From positions 95,604,143 to 95,668,142 of the forward strand of contig NC_062220.1 in assembly GCF_902686445.1 (NCBI RefSeq): a stretch of 64,000 bases of DNA, given 5' to 3'. Numbering within the stretch: position 1 is the first letter of the stretch; every line of letters begins with the position of its first letter. This stretch comes from Sciurus carolinensis. Its lineage: Eukaryota > Chordata > Mammalia > Rodentia > Sciuridae. Of this stretch, positions 33,850 through 46,234 are shown piece by piece. The notes below the pieces were generated by a model that saw only the letters and a list, made by a program, of their open reading frames with translations, was not told the origin of the DNA and did no database searches. The position numbers and the translations under genes are program-made.

Positions 33850-34275
33850 AAAGGAGGGTAGCTCCTGAAATGTAGCTATTTTAATGACATCGCTTGCAGG
33901 TGTGTGCTTGTCTGTCATGCTCAGCCCTGTGGAGCAAGGGGAATATCATGTCATGTTTCATCCTCAGTACCTAATTTAGGGACAACAGAAGGGAGAGTAG
34001 GAATGTGACTGAACTGATTCCAGGTTAGTAAAGCTACAGAAGGGAGACAAAGCAGGGATGTTTGGAGAAGACTAAGGCAGTCTGACTAAAGTTGAAGGAA
34101 CACGAGAAAAAATAAAATTGGAAACGTTGACTGGGGCTAACTGTGAGACATCTTGGCCACCAGTTAATTAAGGAGGTTGGACTTCATTCTCTGTCTAGGC
34201 AACAGTGAAAACCAATCAGAATGACACTGGCTTGGCCAGCACAAAGGAAAAGTCAGCCTAGGAGTTGATAAGAAC
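33850..34275. other. Mostly unique; possible L2 patch
   Basis: 'taaggaggttggacttcattctctgtctaggcaacagtgaaaaccaatcag' at about 34170-34220 resembles antisense L2. Otherwise nothing recognised. Confidence 0.4.
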
Positions 34276-34280
34276 TCAAA

Positions 34281-34507
34281 ATGGCCAGGTACCACAGCAC
34301 TCACTTGTTAATTTCAGCAGCTCAGGAAGCTGAAGTAGGAGGATCGCAAATTCAAAGCAAGCTCCACACTTGATGAGGCCCTATGCAACTCAGTCAGACC
34401 CTGTCTCAAAATAAAAATATGGTAATAATTTTAAAGAAGGACTGGGGATGTGGCTCAGTGGTTAAGTGTCCCTTGGTTCAATCGCTGGTACAAAAAAAAA
34501 AAAAAAA
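34281..34507 (+). mobile_element. B1-ID composite SINE, plus strand
   Basis: 'ggccaggtaccacagcactcacttgttaatttcagcag', 'aagctgaagtaggagg', 'tatgcaactcagtcagaccctgtctc', 'ctggggatgtggctcagtgg', then a 17-A tail. Confidence 0.93.
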
Positions 34508-34559
34508 CCACAAACAAACAAAACCCTCACAATATAGTTTTCCATCTTATGCAGGAATA

Positions 34560-34715
34560 AGGGAAACTATCCAGAGGCTGGCCACACTTGCAGCAGCGAG
34601 GGTTGAGGCATGGTATCAGGACCACATGCAGTCATCAGAAATGCCTGCACCCCAGTCTCAAGCTGCTGGATCCAGATCTACCTTCAAGTTTGAGAACTCT
34701 TGCTTTGGAAGGTGA
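34560..34715. mobile_element. MER5-like DNA-transposon relic
   Basis: 'gctgctggatccagatctaccttcaagtttgagaactcttgctttgg' matches one arm of MER5-type elements. The rest is decayed. The 110-codon frame 34383-34715 spans SINE plus this relic and is not a gene. Confidence 0.4.
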
Positions 34716-34719
34716 AAAT

Positions 34720-35688
34720 ATCCTGGGTAAAAATGTCACAGCTCTGCTATCTAAAACCTAAAGTACTTTAGAATTCTTTGAAGACACTAAAACCCATTGC
34801 ATTATACAGTTGACATGGTCATATTTTAGGGTGTATGCATTATGTCTCAATAATAACGTTTTCAAAATCAAATGTGTTTTTATCCTATGCAAAAGATTTT
34901 TTTAATGTGCACAGAATCAGAATTACAAGACTAAGTGACTCAAAAATCATATCCTCAATAACCTTTTCAAACATGATGACTTTAATCATCAAGTGAGATC
35001 AACTAATCTACTTCTAGCCTAAAAGCTCTATAGGAACAAGGAAAGTATCTTAATTATCTTTCTCACTCCAACACATACTGAACTATCAAATCCGGGCAAA
35101 GAAATTTCCCTCCCTTACACTGCCATGACCCATTCTATAGGAAAATATTGCCGGGATTTCTGTACTTAATTTCCTATGAATATAATTCACATTTGAAATT
35201 AGGAGTGTCTGAATTCTAAATTAGATCCAAGGGGGAAATTAAAATTGGATATGTTAGTCAGGTAACTAAATATAAATATGAACATTATAGATGTAAATTG
35301 ACAAATTTTCAAGAAGATGTCACTTTGGAAATAAGTAAAATGAGCGGTTTTATTCACCTGTAAAATATCATTATAATCCTTAGCCAACTGTCAAGGAGGT
35401 AACAGACAGTAAGCTTTTCAGATGCAGACATTTCAAGACTATTATTTGGTCCCATTTTCTCCTTGGAATCAAAAGTACTACCCAGTATTTGTTGTCAATC
35501 TCTCTGCATATTTCAAACCACCCTTGGATTCTTTCTCTCTCCACAGTGAACTATTTTCTCATAGTTTCTGCCATAGATTGACTGCTTTCGACATAGCGCA
35601 TTCAGGGTAATCCACAATCATTTGTGGTCAGGTCCAGATTTAAACTATCTCAAGGATTACCAATGCTCTGATTAAAGTTTAAAATCTT
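34720..35688. other. Unique AT-rich sequence, nothing recognised
   Basis: No gene or repeat consensus recognised. Confidence 0.5.
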
Positions 35689-35700
35689 TAATATGGCTTT

Positions 35701-35837
35701 TTAAAATTTTTTTTTAGTTGTAGATGGACAGCATGTCTTTATTTTATTTGTTTTATTTTTATGTGGTGCTAAGGATCAAACCCAATGCTCACACATGCTA
35801 GGCAAGAGCTCTGCCACTGCGCTACAGACCTAGTCCC
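35701..35837 (-). mobile_element. ID SINE (extended-tail type), minus strand
   Basis: Reversed ID element: 'tggtgctaaggatcaaaccc', 'caagagctctgccactgcgctac', with the tail extension seen at left as 'ttagttgtagatggacagcatg'. Perfect 12-bp target duplication taatatggcttt at 35689-35700 and 35838-35849. Confidence 0.94.
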
Positions 35838-35879
35838 TAATATGGCTTTGAGAATCAGAGCTTATGCAAAACTTTCTGG

Positions 35880-36155
35880 CCACATCTGGCTCATCTCACA
35901 CTTGGCATACCCTCTAGGTCTCTGTAGGCTGCTCATCTTGCCCATTTTAAAGACTTCCATCTATCCTCCCTCCTTTCTTCTTATATCTCTACCTAATGTT
36001 CCTCTAGGCTTCCTTATGTCCAGATACTTACATTTGTAATTGATGACATTTACTGTCCTGCTAATCAATTAATATTTCTCTGTGAGTATCAAGGAGATTG
36101 GAACTGTCTCCAGAGCTTAGCACAGTGCCTGATACGTACTGGAAAGACAATTCAA
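35880..36155 (+). mobile_element. L2 LINE 3' end, plus strand
   Basis: Ends with 'aaggagattggaactgtctccagagcttagcacagtgcctgatacgtactgg', the L2 terminal signature. The upstream part is diverged and its start is uncertain. Confidence 0.6.
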
Positions 36156-36185
36156 TTTTCTTTTATTAAATATACTCATGTATGG

Positions 36186-36230
36186 TTGATTTTTTGATTT
36201 GTTTGTTTGTTTTTAGTTTGTTTTTTTCCT
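36186..36230. repeat. (TTTG)n-type T-rich low-complexity run
   Basis: 'gatttgtttgtttgttttt' and similar. Confidence 0.75.
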
Positions 36231-36234
36231 CCCA

Positions 36235-37765
36235 GTGTAGACACTTGTTTCTGGTAGCCCTGGATATAAGTTGTCCAGGACAGTCCCATTTTGACAAAGA
36301 CTAAGGACAGACATACAAGTTGCCAACAGGGCATCCATAAAGCATCAGTACAGGTTTGGTCATAGGGCAAGAAAGAAAAAATTCTAGAGGCAAGGCACTT
36401 TTTTCACAGAGGGGAAAACAGACATGGAGATGTCGAAAGGGAAAGGAGAGGTAAAAGAAGTAGCATGAAGGAAATGCTTGGAGTTGTGAGACCCAGAAGA
36501 CCTGAAGGGACAGGGCAAAGAGAAGAGTGGGAAGATTTTTCTACACGCCTCCCTGCCAGGTGAGAGCTGGTCCTGCAGGAGCTGGCCCAAGGTCTATGTG
36601 CAAGCATGCGACTGTCACACTGGGATGAGGGGTGGCCTCCTGAGGAAGCAACAGTGGCTTCTTTTGAAAGAATTCAGAATCTTTTACCAGGGTATTTGGC
36701 TGGATTAGGAAATTTACAGCTTTCCTGGACTTTGGTTTGCCCAAGTGAACATACCGTTGCTAGGATAGCTCTTTGATTGAGAGTCACAAAAATCAGCAGA
36801 CTGCTGGTTTCAGTCTAGCAGCAGATCTGATTGACCCCAGCAGGCCCTCTCATGAGGACACACAAGATAAGGGACACAGAAGCCAGAAATGGAAATTGGA
36901 ACAGGAATCTTCCCTTCTCCATCTCCCTCTGAACACACCCTCATCCTTCATATCTCTGAAACTCCATCCTTTCTAAAGATGGGTTTTACTTTTGCTTGCT
37001 TAAGGTTGGGTTCACCAAAGCATGACAATTGAACTAAATTACCCACAATAATCTCCCAGGGTAGAATGCACATGTCCCAGTTCTGTCTGCTCAGGGATTC
37101 TGGACAATTCAAGAGCTATTCAAGAACCCTAACTTAGAAAGTGGGGATGCCAAAATTGGGAATCCCCCAAAAGACCATGCTTCCTCCCAGAGGCTCCTGT
37201 AGCTAACTTTGCAAAGGACCTGGATGAGGCTTAGTGACTACAAGATAAGAAATTTATGGTAATAGGACACTTGGATATATCACTATGTTTCATCCATTCT
37301 GGATCAGTCTTAGCAGAGGAGAGTCAAACAGTTTCCTGCAATCATAATAAAACTTCAATCATCCTGTAGTACACAATCCCATAATGTTTCTTCCACCATG
37401 CCCTGCACTTTTGGGGTACACAGCTCTCTGCATGCTTAGGGTTAAAGACGATAGGCAATTTTCTCACCTGCCTAAAAAGAATAATATTAATGTAATTATA
37501 CACCCTTAAACCGTTATGCAATCCAGAGCAAAAGGCAAATAAAATGCACTTTGCAAATCCCTAGTGAGTGGAAGATTACCTGTTACAACTTCCCCCAATT
37601 TACCCTCCCATAGAAGCCATAGACTGAAACAGATAACCAGTGCTTATAGCCTTTAACTTCCTGCATTTAATTTTTCAAGGCAATTACCATCAGGAACAGT
37701 GGCCTGATGTCGACAAAGAAAGGGCCTCATAAATAAATGGGGGCTGAGACAGTGGACACAGGGTT
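36235..37765. other. Unique sequence, nothing recognised
   Basis: About 1.5 kb. Several minus-strand open frames of 60-68 codons (36176-36744) overlap each other and show no motif. Confidence 0.45.
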
Positions 37766-37769
37766 TATC

Positions 37770-37960
37770 AGAGGTGGCAAAGAAAGTTCTGGAGTCAGAC
37801 CCAACAAGGTCCAAGTCTCAGCTGGGTTATTTCTGGCCCATATGACCTACATAAGTTGTCATGTAAATTCTCATGGTCTCACTTCCTTATTCAAAAGAAG
37901 ATGATACCTACATCATTAAACTATGTCAAGGGTAGTGACTAAAATGCTGAGTTCTCCCTC
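37770..37960 (+). mobile_element. MIR SINE, plus strand
   Basis: Near-complete MIR: 'agttctggagtcagacccaaca', 'gtccaagtctcagctggg', 'catatgacctacataagttgtcatgtaaattc', 'catggtctcacttccttattcaaaagaagatga'. Confidence 0.75.
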
Positions 37961-37964
37961 TGCA

Positions 37965-38425
37965 ATCCTTATTCAAAAGATGAATCCACTGAAGCACACA
38001 ATTCACTTTTCATTTTTTAATTCTCTCTCTCTCCCTTTCAGACATCACCCTAAAATATAGATTCCCGGGGCAGAATTTGAATGTGCAAATACCTGAATCT
38101 TAAGTAGCAGAATGCTACTTAACATGACATTTTCCCTGCTGCACTGAAAACCCCATGCTAACAGCCCAATAAGTAAATGATCACCATTTAGGAAAATGGA
38201 TTTTAATAACTTGAGAAAAGTAGGAGAGGTGTCTTCCTGATGATATTAGCAGAGAATCACCAAGCATTTCCAGTAACCACATCTGTTTGCTCATTAGTTC
38301 AGGTCTAGAAAATTTTCCCCCTTTGAAATGACAGGTGATTTTTATCTTTGGCAGAGGGAGGGAGAGAATCTCATATGCAAGTGGAAATCAGTAACTAACG
38401 GCATGCACAAGTTTCAGAAATTAGT
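37965..38425. other. Unique sequence, nothing recognised
   Basis: Ordered, non-repetitive sequence. It flanks the X-box-like site that follows. Confidence 0.45.
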
Positions 38426-38430
38426 CACTG

Positions 38431-38446
38431 GTTACCATGGCGATAC
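38431..38446. promoter_or_regulatory. RFX X-box-like palindromic site
   Basis: gttaccatggcgatac resembles the X-box bound by RFX winged-helix factors (two half sites, GTNRCC and its inverse, separated by a short spacer). The left half site fits fully; the right half (ggcgatac) departs from the consensus ggyaac. It lies in repeat-free sequence with no promoter features nearby, so an enhancer-type site is more likely than a promoter. Sequence match only. Confidence 0.35.
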
Positions 38447-38449
38447 AAA

Positions 38450-39130
38450 TATTACCTAACAACTTACTGGGCTGTAAGTAACAGAGAGGATGCTAATTAC
38501 ATTATTTTAAGGATGGAAAAGGTCTTTATTTTTAGGAATACTTGTAAGAAATTAGTCGGACCTACACAGCAGACAGAGGACAGCCCAGATTTGACCCTGC
38601 GGAGCCAAGATTCACCAATGCCTCCTGCCCTGTGTGTGTCCAGCTCTGTGTCTCACACACACACACAAACAGCTGTGCCAGTAACAGCTGCAGGAGAAGA
38701 GCGATGACATTTTATTTACAAACAAAGGGCTATGACTGGGAAGACGAGTCTTCTGACTCTCTAAACTCTTAATAAAAAATAACTTCTGCTGCTACCCACT
38801 GAAGAGGAAAGACCCGATGGCAGTCTTAGGTGGCCAGTGCCTTTGAAATTCAACATTAAGAATTTTTCAGGCAAAACAAAGCTTCCCAGAAAATGACTAG
38901 GATACCTTGTAAAATGATAAATTTCATCCTGTTCTCAGAATTTTGAGTTTTCTGAGTGTATATGAATTTTAATTAGGAAAAAGGGAAGGCAACATTATAT
39001 GATGCTGGTAATTTTTAAGTTATTCCAAGAAAGGGCAGTACACAAACATACTCCTCAATCAAATTCTCTGACACCTTCTAGTCAGGGTGCACTGTGCCCT
39101 CTACACAGGGGTCCTATTCTTCAGAAAAGA
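38450..39130. other. Unique sequence, nothing recognised
   Basis: Short CA run near 38657-38667. No gene recognised. Confidence 0.5.
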
Positions 39131-39134
39131 GACC

Positions 39135-39350
39135 CCAGAGCAGTGTTTCTTTGAGTAATCTCTGGGTATCCTGCATCAGAATTTCCTGGAGGGCTCCTCA
39201 AAATGAAACATCCTATGACATATCCAAGGTCTACACAATCTGGATCTCTGCAATTCAGATCTGAAAATCTACATTTTAAAATATTCTCCCCATAATGTTT
39301 ATGTTCTCTAACGTCTGAAAACCCTGTCCTAAACAATCTCCAATAAACTG
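39135..39350. mobile_element. MER5-like DNA transposon (hAT-Charlie)
   Basis: 'agagcagtgtttctttgagtaat', 'ctgcatcagaatttcctggagggctcctcaaaat', 'gatctgaaaatctacatttta', 'aaaaccctgtcctaaac' fit the two arms of a MER5-type imperfect palindrome. The minus-strand frame 39121-39396 lies on it. Confidence 0.55.
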
Positions 39351-39354
39351 AGGT

Positions 39355-42300
39355 CTCCAGATAATGATGACAGAAGACACAACAGCCAGTGGGCATAGAA
39401 GCCCATACACATCAATCAAAGGCAAGGCTACTTGTGACTCAGCAGCTTTCTGACCAAAGGATTAAAAAAAAAAAAAAAAAGTATAATCTACATGTATTTT
39501 ACATGTGGGTGTGTGAAACAAAGATTTCACAAACACAGGTGAGATGTTCTCTGAACTATTCCATTCCCATTTTTTTTAAATACTCTTGCAGCCAACTGAG
39601 TTGATTTCACTATCCATGGTTGATGAATGTAACTCAGAGATAAACATAACTGCTCACGTTCAACTTCTATTTATTTATATCCTTCTTATCTCACAAAGAA
39701 TAGAATGCAAATTGTAAAACAAATAATTATACTAAGAAAAGAAGCAAAGGAGAAAGAAACAGGAAACTCAATGTTTATGGAATTAATCAAAGGTAAACTA
39801 AGTATATGCAACCAACACCCAACAGAAAATGTAGGCCCCTTCTTAACTCTCAGCTTTGTAGCAATCAATGTGAAGGGGGAAAAAAGCGTGATCAGTTAGG
39901 AAAGTTGCAGTGTCCATCTGGGAAGAACAAAGCAATTTCTGAGAAGCATTTCCAGGCAACTGGCCAGGCCCCTCCTACTAACTGAATCCCCCATCATCTC
40001 CAAAGTAGTGCAAGGGAGGCATAAGTGTGAGTAGGAACCTTTTCACTGTGTCCACTTTCCACCACTTGATTCATGGGTAAAGTATCCAGTCACTGGCAAA
40101 GGGAACAAAACCACACGATTCTCGCTCCTCCCAAAGCTCTTTCTACTCGCATACCAGCGCTGGCCACCTTGTATTAGCAGCTGTTCACTGAGCTGTTCCT
40201 TCCCTACCCTTCAACCCCACAAGGTTCCATGAGAACAGTACAGGCTCCTCTGCATTTCAGGGAGTTTTTCCCCCAAACTGAGATGAGTGTTAGATTATTC
40301 TAAAAATTTCCAAAAGACAAAATCATAGAAGCACAAAGATCTAAACTCGTTTCTTTCCTGAAAAGTCAAGTATGTGACTTTTGGTCTAGCCATTTAACCT
40401 CAATGATTCAGTTTCTTATCTATTAACCAAAGCCAAAATTTTTATATCACAAGGTTAGTCTTGAGGAAAAAAAAAAAAAAAATCAACAGATGTTCATTTG
40501 CCTGGCTCAGATCCTAGCCCAGATCTCTTAGATATTAATTTTACTTGCTTCCAGGGCCATTCATGGTTCTCATGAATCCCTCCTTCTTATCTAAGCTTAT
40601 TAAGAAGTTAAAAGCACCCAATAAGAAAGCTAGTTCCCAAGAATTTGGAAAGGTTTCCTATCATTATTTCAAGTATTTTGTATTTTAAGCAAAAAATAAA
40701 AGAGGGGGGATCTGAGAAGAGAGTTGCAATGTGCAAAATCCTTAATCATGCAATGAGAAAGAGAAGTAATTAAAATATTCACTTTTAGGAAGCAAAAGTA
40801 GTTCGCTAAACAGGACTCAGAAACAAGATTCTTCACTCTTGAATGGGCTAAATATTGTCCTGTTGATACTAAAGTAGCAGTTGTTTGTTTTATAGACCCT
40901 ATTTCCATAGATGGCAGAGATGTAAAATTCAGACTAGCATGTCTAGTCCTGAGCAGAGGAAACAGGAAACATCAGTCATGATTTACTTTCCTTAAATATA
41001 GTGTCCCAGATGCAATAATGTGGCTGACCTACCTTTTCTGTGATGTAGAAGTTTGAACTATCAGCATGTTGCAGTGCAAAATATTCATGGTTGGCAAGAG
41101 ACCACCTTAAAAAATATAAGCATAAAATGATCAGGAGAACAAAAGTGATCATTTTCATTGTTATTAATTGCACAGAGTGAATGAATTAAAGGCCCTATGA
41201 TTAGAATGGGGCCAGTCCTAAAATACACCACAATGGAGTTTCTCAAGTAAAATGGTGTTAGCCCACGCTTCATTACCCTAACACCAAACATTCAGTATAT
41301 GGATTGTCTGGACTTATTCCAAGCCTACTGCTCACCTGGAAGCATTTCATCTTCAAGGACTGAGGTGAGAGATTTAAATATAAATTGGAACCTTCTTCCC
41401 CATCTTGAAAGATTAAAGCAGAGAGAGTAAAAGGAAGGAAACACATGCAATTTAAATTTTTGGTAATCAGCACATTTCAATTGTCTCTGAGTTCTATAAT
41501 TCCCAATCAGTATGCCTGATGCAGATTGGAACACTTCAATTAAGGATTCCAGGTCTTACATAAATTCCAAGTAATACTCTATTCACAGTTGCGCTTTACA
41601 AGTCAAAATCTCATGCAACTTTCACATGTGCTTTCCCTTGGACTGTCAGAACAGCCAAAGAGAAGGAGGAAAGTCATAAGAGTGAAACTCCACATGGTAG
41701 TCCAACTGCCCACGGGCTGGTCTTCTAAATTCTTTCATCTTCTATGAGGGCCTGAATGATCCTTTAGTTCATACCAGATGCAATGTATATTTAACCTCAG
41801 GAATCTTTAACCCAACCCCTGCTGGGTAGGACAAAAGGAACACAACTTTTCAAAATAAATAAAACCAATCCCACTTTGAATAATCCAGTCACTTCACACT
41901 TCCTTCTCTTAGCAAAATTTTGGTGGAAAAGGGTGTGCAATTCTTAGGCAGTAATTCTTAGTGACTTGGGATGGTCAAGTGTAAGTTATGAATAATACTT
42001 TACTACTGCACTGGAAATATTGTATTTGCCGTCAACTCAAACTGGAGTGTTTTAAATGAATCCTGAGGAACACTTACCCATCACAGACTTCCTTTATTAT
42101 TGCAGACAGTGGTTTTTTCTGCAAAATAACAAAAAAGGAAATGCTGTTAGTTTCATTTCATTATTTTAAATTTAAAAGGATGCCACCTAATTTTTTTAAA
42201 TGTAAGCAAGAAGAATTTACATTTGCTATTCTTAGTTGTTGTCAATGAGTCTTACTTTTCTCAAAGTAACAATCTACCAGCCAGTACCACCAAATTCATA

Positions 42301-43030
42301 AATGATTTATCACCCTTGTGGTCCTTTTTTTCTATACTTAGTATTATTAATTGAACAAAACATGCATCATATTTAATTTCACCCTATTAAAATCAGAATG
42401 AAAATAGGGCTTCTTTCAAAGATCTCACAGGCAATAGAAGCCTGGGAGGTCAAGGTAACCAGAATTCCTCAAGTGGTACATGAATCGCAGAGCAGCCATT
42501 TGGTTTTATGCAAACAAGGTTGGATTCATGATATTTTTATGAGAGCATGTGGCGAATGGGATATGAGGCAAAATTGTTCCTACAAAGTGCATAGAATTCT
42601 TCCCCCAACTGTGGCCCTCATAAATGCCAATCACACAACAGCTTGAGTCAGACACACTGGAGTAATGTGACCATGACACCATGTGCCACCCTGTCAACTG
42701 GAGGCTGACTTCAGCTGTGCTCCCTCCCTGACAGCCACAGTTGTGCTCTGCCTGCCCCCCCAGATAGAAGGAATGCAACAAGGAGACACAGCAGCTCGGC
42801 CCTCTCCGGAGATGTCGAAACTCTTTCTGCTTCGGATGCAAACTTGTAGAGTAGGGAGGGAGTGGTGTGTGGCCAAACGAACAGATCAGAGACAAGAAAT
42901 GGATGGGAAGAGAGGAAAGAACTCAGAAAAGTACTATGCAAGATCCTGGATTTTTCAATACACCCATCCAAAAGCTATCTATACAAAAACATGGTCTACA
43001 CCTGTCCCTCCAAAGGGCAATGTGGTATCT
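39355..43030. other. Unique intergenic sequence, no gene recognised
   Basis: About 3.7 kb, almost SINE-free. Homopolymer A runs at about 39464-39480 and 40468-40481. A cluster of overlapping open frames on both strands at 42398-43130 (up to 129 codons) is mutually contradictory, has no recognisable domain, and is interpreted as chance in GC-richer sequence. Confidence 0.45.
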
Positions 43031-43039
43031 GGGAAGAGA

Positions 43040-43190
43040 TTCTGAATCAGGCAGATCAGTTCAGATCCTAGCTCTATCAACTTGTCTGCAGTATAACTGC
43101 CATTTCCTTAATCTGTTGAATTTCACCTAGTTTCTCTGTTAAATGGAATAGTACCAACCATCCCTCAGGGCTATTGTGAAATTATTTTTA
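43040..43190 (+). mobile_element. MIR SINE, plus strand
   Basis: 'gattctgaatcaggcagatcagttcagatcctagctctatcaacttgt', 'ttaatctgttgaatttcacctagtttctctgttaaatggaatagtacc', 'cctcagggctattgtgaa': clear MIR order. Confidence 0.75.
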
Positions 43191-43536
43191 GTTTTAGAAG
43201 AAATTAATTTAAAGGGGCAAAAGATTTCTAAAAGAGTCTGTTCCTTGCCTTCCCAAGTCACTGAAAGAGCTCTGTTTCATCCTAGTATCTTGCCCTTGAT
43301 AAGGTGCTGCTCTGACTGGTAATTCTGAACACTGTCTGCATAGTCCTCTTTGAGGGACTCTCTAGCCCCTGCAAAAAGCTCCAGTTCAATGTGCAGTGTC
43401 CCCCAATAAGCTCCTCCATTATATCCACCTCCAGGTGTTCAGAACAATGTCTGTTAGGCAGACATTGTATAGGTAACAATGTCTATTGACTATAGTTATC
43501 ATACTGTGCTACAGAACATTTGAAGTTATTCCTCCT

Positions 43537-43618
43537 GGGCTGAGTATGTAGTTCAGCTGTAGCACATATGCTTAGCATGTGTGAGACTCTGGGTTTGATT
43601 CTTAGCACCAAAAAAAAA
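43537..43618 (+). mobile_element. ID SINE, plus strand
   Basis: 'gctgagtatgtagttcagctgtagcacatatgc', 'gactctgggtttgattcttagcacc' plus poly(A). Imperfect 15-bp duplications gaagttattcctcct (43522-43536) and aaagttatttcttct (43619-43633). Confidence 0.9.
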
Positions 43619-43639
43619 AAAGTTATTTCTTCTACCCAT

Positions 43640-44640
43640 CTATCCCACTGTACCCATTAACCATCCTCTACATCCGGGGCCTCCTAAGCTCTGGTAACCA
43701 CTGTTCTGTTTTTTACTTCTTCAAAATCAACATTTTAGTTTCCACATGTAAGTGAAAACATATGCTATTGGTTTTCTGAATCTGACTTTTCTTAACATAA
43801 TGTCCTCCAGGGAACAGAGAATTATTGGGGATTGGCAAGATTTAGGGATATTCTCAACATCCTGAGTCTGTCTCCTTTAGAATATGATTAGTGATGGTGA
43901 CTGGGGTCTACAGTGAAGTTATAGGTTACACAGTCCTGGGCCACTGCAAAGACCTGTCCTCTAGCTGTGAGCTGAGGGGCAAATGCACTCTCAACCCCAG
44001 GGCAAAGAAACTACAGGAACAAAACCTGTTCCTGAAGATGAAGATTTTGCACTTCCGGTCACAAGAGACCCCTCCAGGATATCTGTATGTGACAGGACCC
44101 TATCAGAAAGTCCTCCCAACCCCAAACTTACTTCTTGTACCCTAAAACATCAAACACATAACCAGACTGGGTTTCAATCTAAAATTACACTGAAGAAACA
44201 AATCAGGCCAAAAAGGTATTGTTGAGGCAGGACAAGGCATTGGAAGCAATTATTCCAAGAATTAAACTTCTTGGTTGAGGTCTCTCAGAATTACTCAACT
44301 TTGAATTCAGGTCTGATTCACAGATACAGAATCAAGTTTAAAAAGACAGAAGTCTCTGGGGTATTCATATCTAGAACATTCTGAAGTCAGATATGTGAAA
44401 GGAACAAAGATCAGGGAAGCACAAAGCTTAGAGACTCAATAGAGAAAGATTAAAGAAAAACTCTAACCCAGAGAGGAAAAGGAATGATAGTTAACTGAAC
44501 ATCCATAATGCAGTTGAACCGATTGAAATGAGCATTACGTAAGGATAGGGCTGGCTCCGCAGCCCACTTCCGGCTCCACTCCTGTCGGCACCTATCAAAT
44601 GTTACCATGCCCACCCCCAAACCCCAATCCTTCAGTGAGG
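43640..44640. other. Unique sequence, no gene recognised
   Basis: Two overlapping open frames (43891-44145 and 43983-44225) have no recognisable motifs or context. Confidence 0.45.
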
Positions 44641-44659
44641 TCCAAGTGAGATTTTGCAG

Positions 44660-45550
44660 TGCCTCTTTTACCTCTAGCTGCTATCTCCAGATTTCTGTTC
44701 TCTGCTTTTATTTAATCAGTCAGTTCCTCATAGTTCTGGTCCCCAATGCTCTCTGGCAAATCCCTGACTGTTAGAGGCCACGTATTAAATGTACAAGCAA
44801 AAACCTACTACCTCACAATTCCAATGCCCTGACCCTCCATCTACCCCAGCGGTTTCCTCCCACTCTCCCATGATCCTCTGCTCCCACTATGGCACCCCCG
44901 CTGTTCAGGAGGATCATTAACAGCCCAGTTCTTCAATCTAATTTATTATCACGTTATATGCACTGCACAGCATCATCTCTCATTCCTACCTACTACTGCC
45001 TCTATCAATTCCTGCCACCTGATGAACTGTACAACAGACACCCACAACTCGTCCCCAGCTCCAGCACCTTCTTTTTTTTTTCCCAAATATTTTTTAATTG
45101 TCAATGAATCTTTTTTTAAATTTATTTATGGTGCTGAGTATCAAAGCCAGGGCCTTGCACATGCCAGGCAAGTGCTCTACCACTGAGCCACAACTCCAGC
45201 CCACCAGCACCTTATTTATAACTACTTCCATACATTTCCAATTGCATACACCACAGGTGAATTTACTCCAACTTATCTTCCATGAGTTCCTGCGCTCCAC
45301 TGGGTCTGCTTTGGGCAGTTCTTCCAGGTGCATTTCCAGAGAACATGGTCTTGCCTTCTTTTTCACCCTGTTCTGTGACGTGGACATTCACAAGACACCA
45401 AATCTCATCATTATTTCCTCCACAACTTCTTTCTCCGTTGTCCCTTCCAGACCTTTCCTACCACCTTTTGCCTCAGGATCCCTTCACCAGATACCATCAC
45501 AGTCTCATTCTCTCCCATCCCCAAGTCAATTATAATTAAACAAAAAGATT
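44660..45550 (+). mobile_element. Pyrimidine-rich L2-like LINE region, interrupted by an ID SINE
   Basis: Diverged L2-style sequence ('tagttctggtccccaatgctctctggc', 'gtcccttccagacctttcctacc') that leads into the clearer L2 below. Split at 45071-45203 by an ID element. The 145-codon frame at 45098-45535 is composed of SINE plus LINE relic. Confidence 0.35.
45071..45203 (-). mobile_element. ID SINE, minus strand
   Basis: Reversed ID: 'ggtgctgagtatcaaagccagggccttgcacatgccaggcaagtgctctaccactgagcc'. Perfect 10-bp duplications ccagcacctt at 45061-45070 and 45204-45213. Confidence 0.94.
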
Positions 45551-45554
45551 TTAC

Positions 45555-46110
45555 CCACAAATATTGTTCATGTCACTCTTTTGCTTTAGTATCCTCCATG
45601 GATTCCCAGTGACCTTTACCTATAAAATATAAATCTGAGTTGGATACACAAGACCTTACACAGTCTAGTCTCAAGAAATTATATTCTGCACATGTCACCC
45701 ATGCTTCTGGGTTTTGTTGGTGATTCATGAAAAAATAAAAATCCCATCTCTACACTTTCATTTATGCCATCTGCTCTGTTGAAATGTCCCTATCCTTATT
45801 TCTGTTCCACCTCTAACAATGAACTCTTACCTACCATTTAATATCCATGTCAAAGCCACCTTCTGTAAGCACATGTCCCTGATCTCCCAAGATAGGTATA
45901 ATTATCCTCTCCGCATTTAGCACATTAAATGAATCACTCCTGTGGACTTTATATATGTGTCTTTTCTTTTTGCCCCTTGAGAACAAGACATCTTAATTCA
46001 TCTCTGTAACTTCCCCCACACGCCATTCCTCAGTACTAGTTACCAAAGTATGTAGATGCTAAAAGGACCTAACAGGCGACTCAATATATTTCTGCTAAAT
46101 GAAAAATCCA
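45555..46110 (+). mobile_element. L2 LINE, ORF2 end to 3' UTR, plus strand
   Basis: Ordered L2 words: 'gtatcctccatggattcccagtgacc', 'cacaagaccttacacagtctagtc', 'gctctgttgaaatgtccctatcc', 'caaagccaccttctgtaagc', 'ccccttgagaacaagacatc', 'tcagtactag..agatgc'. The longest readable L2 piece in the window. Confidence 0.7.
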
Positions 46111-46142
46111 TACGTTCATTAACTTCCCTTTTAAAAACAAAA

Positions 46143-46231
46143 CCAGGGCATGGGGGTACACCTCAGTAGAAGAGGACTTGCCCAATGCCCTGGGTTCAAT
46201 CCCCAGCACCACAAATAAAATAAAAAAAAGA
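46143..46231 (+). mobile_element. ID SINE, plus strand
   Basis: 'agggcatgggggtacacctcagtag', 'cttgcccaatgccctgggttcaatccccagcaccac', then an A-rich tail. Confidence 0.9.
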
Positions 46232-46234
46232 CAT

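Noticed and set aside
42398..43130. Cluster of overlapping frames on both strands (up to 129 codons)
   Set aside because: Mutually exclusive frames, no motif and no splice or promoter context.
45098..45535. 145-codon plus-strand frame
   Set aside because: Composed of an antisense ID SINE plus LINE-like sequence.
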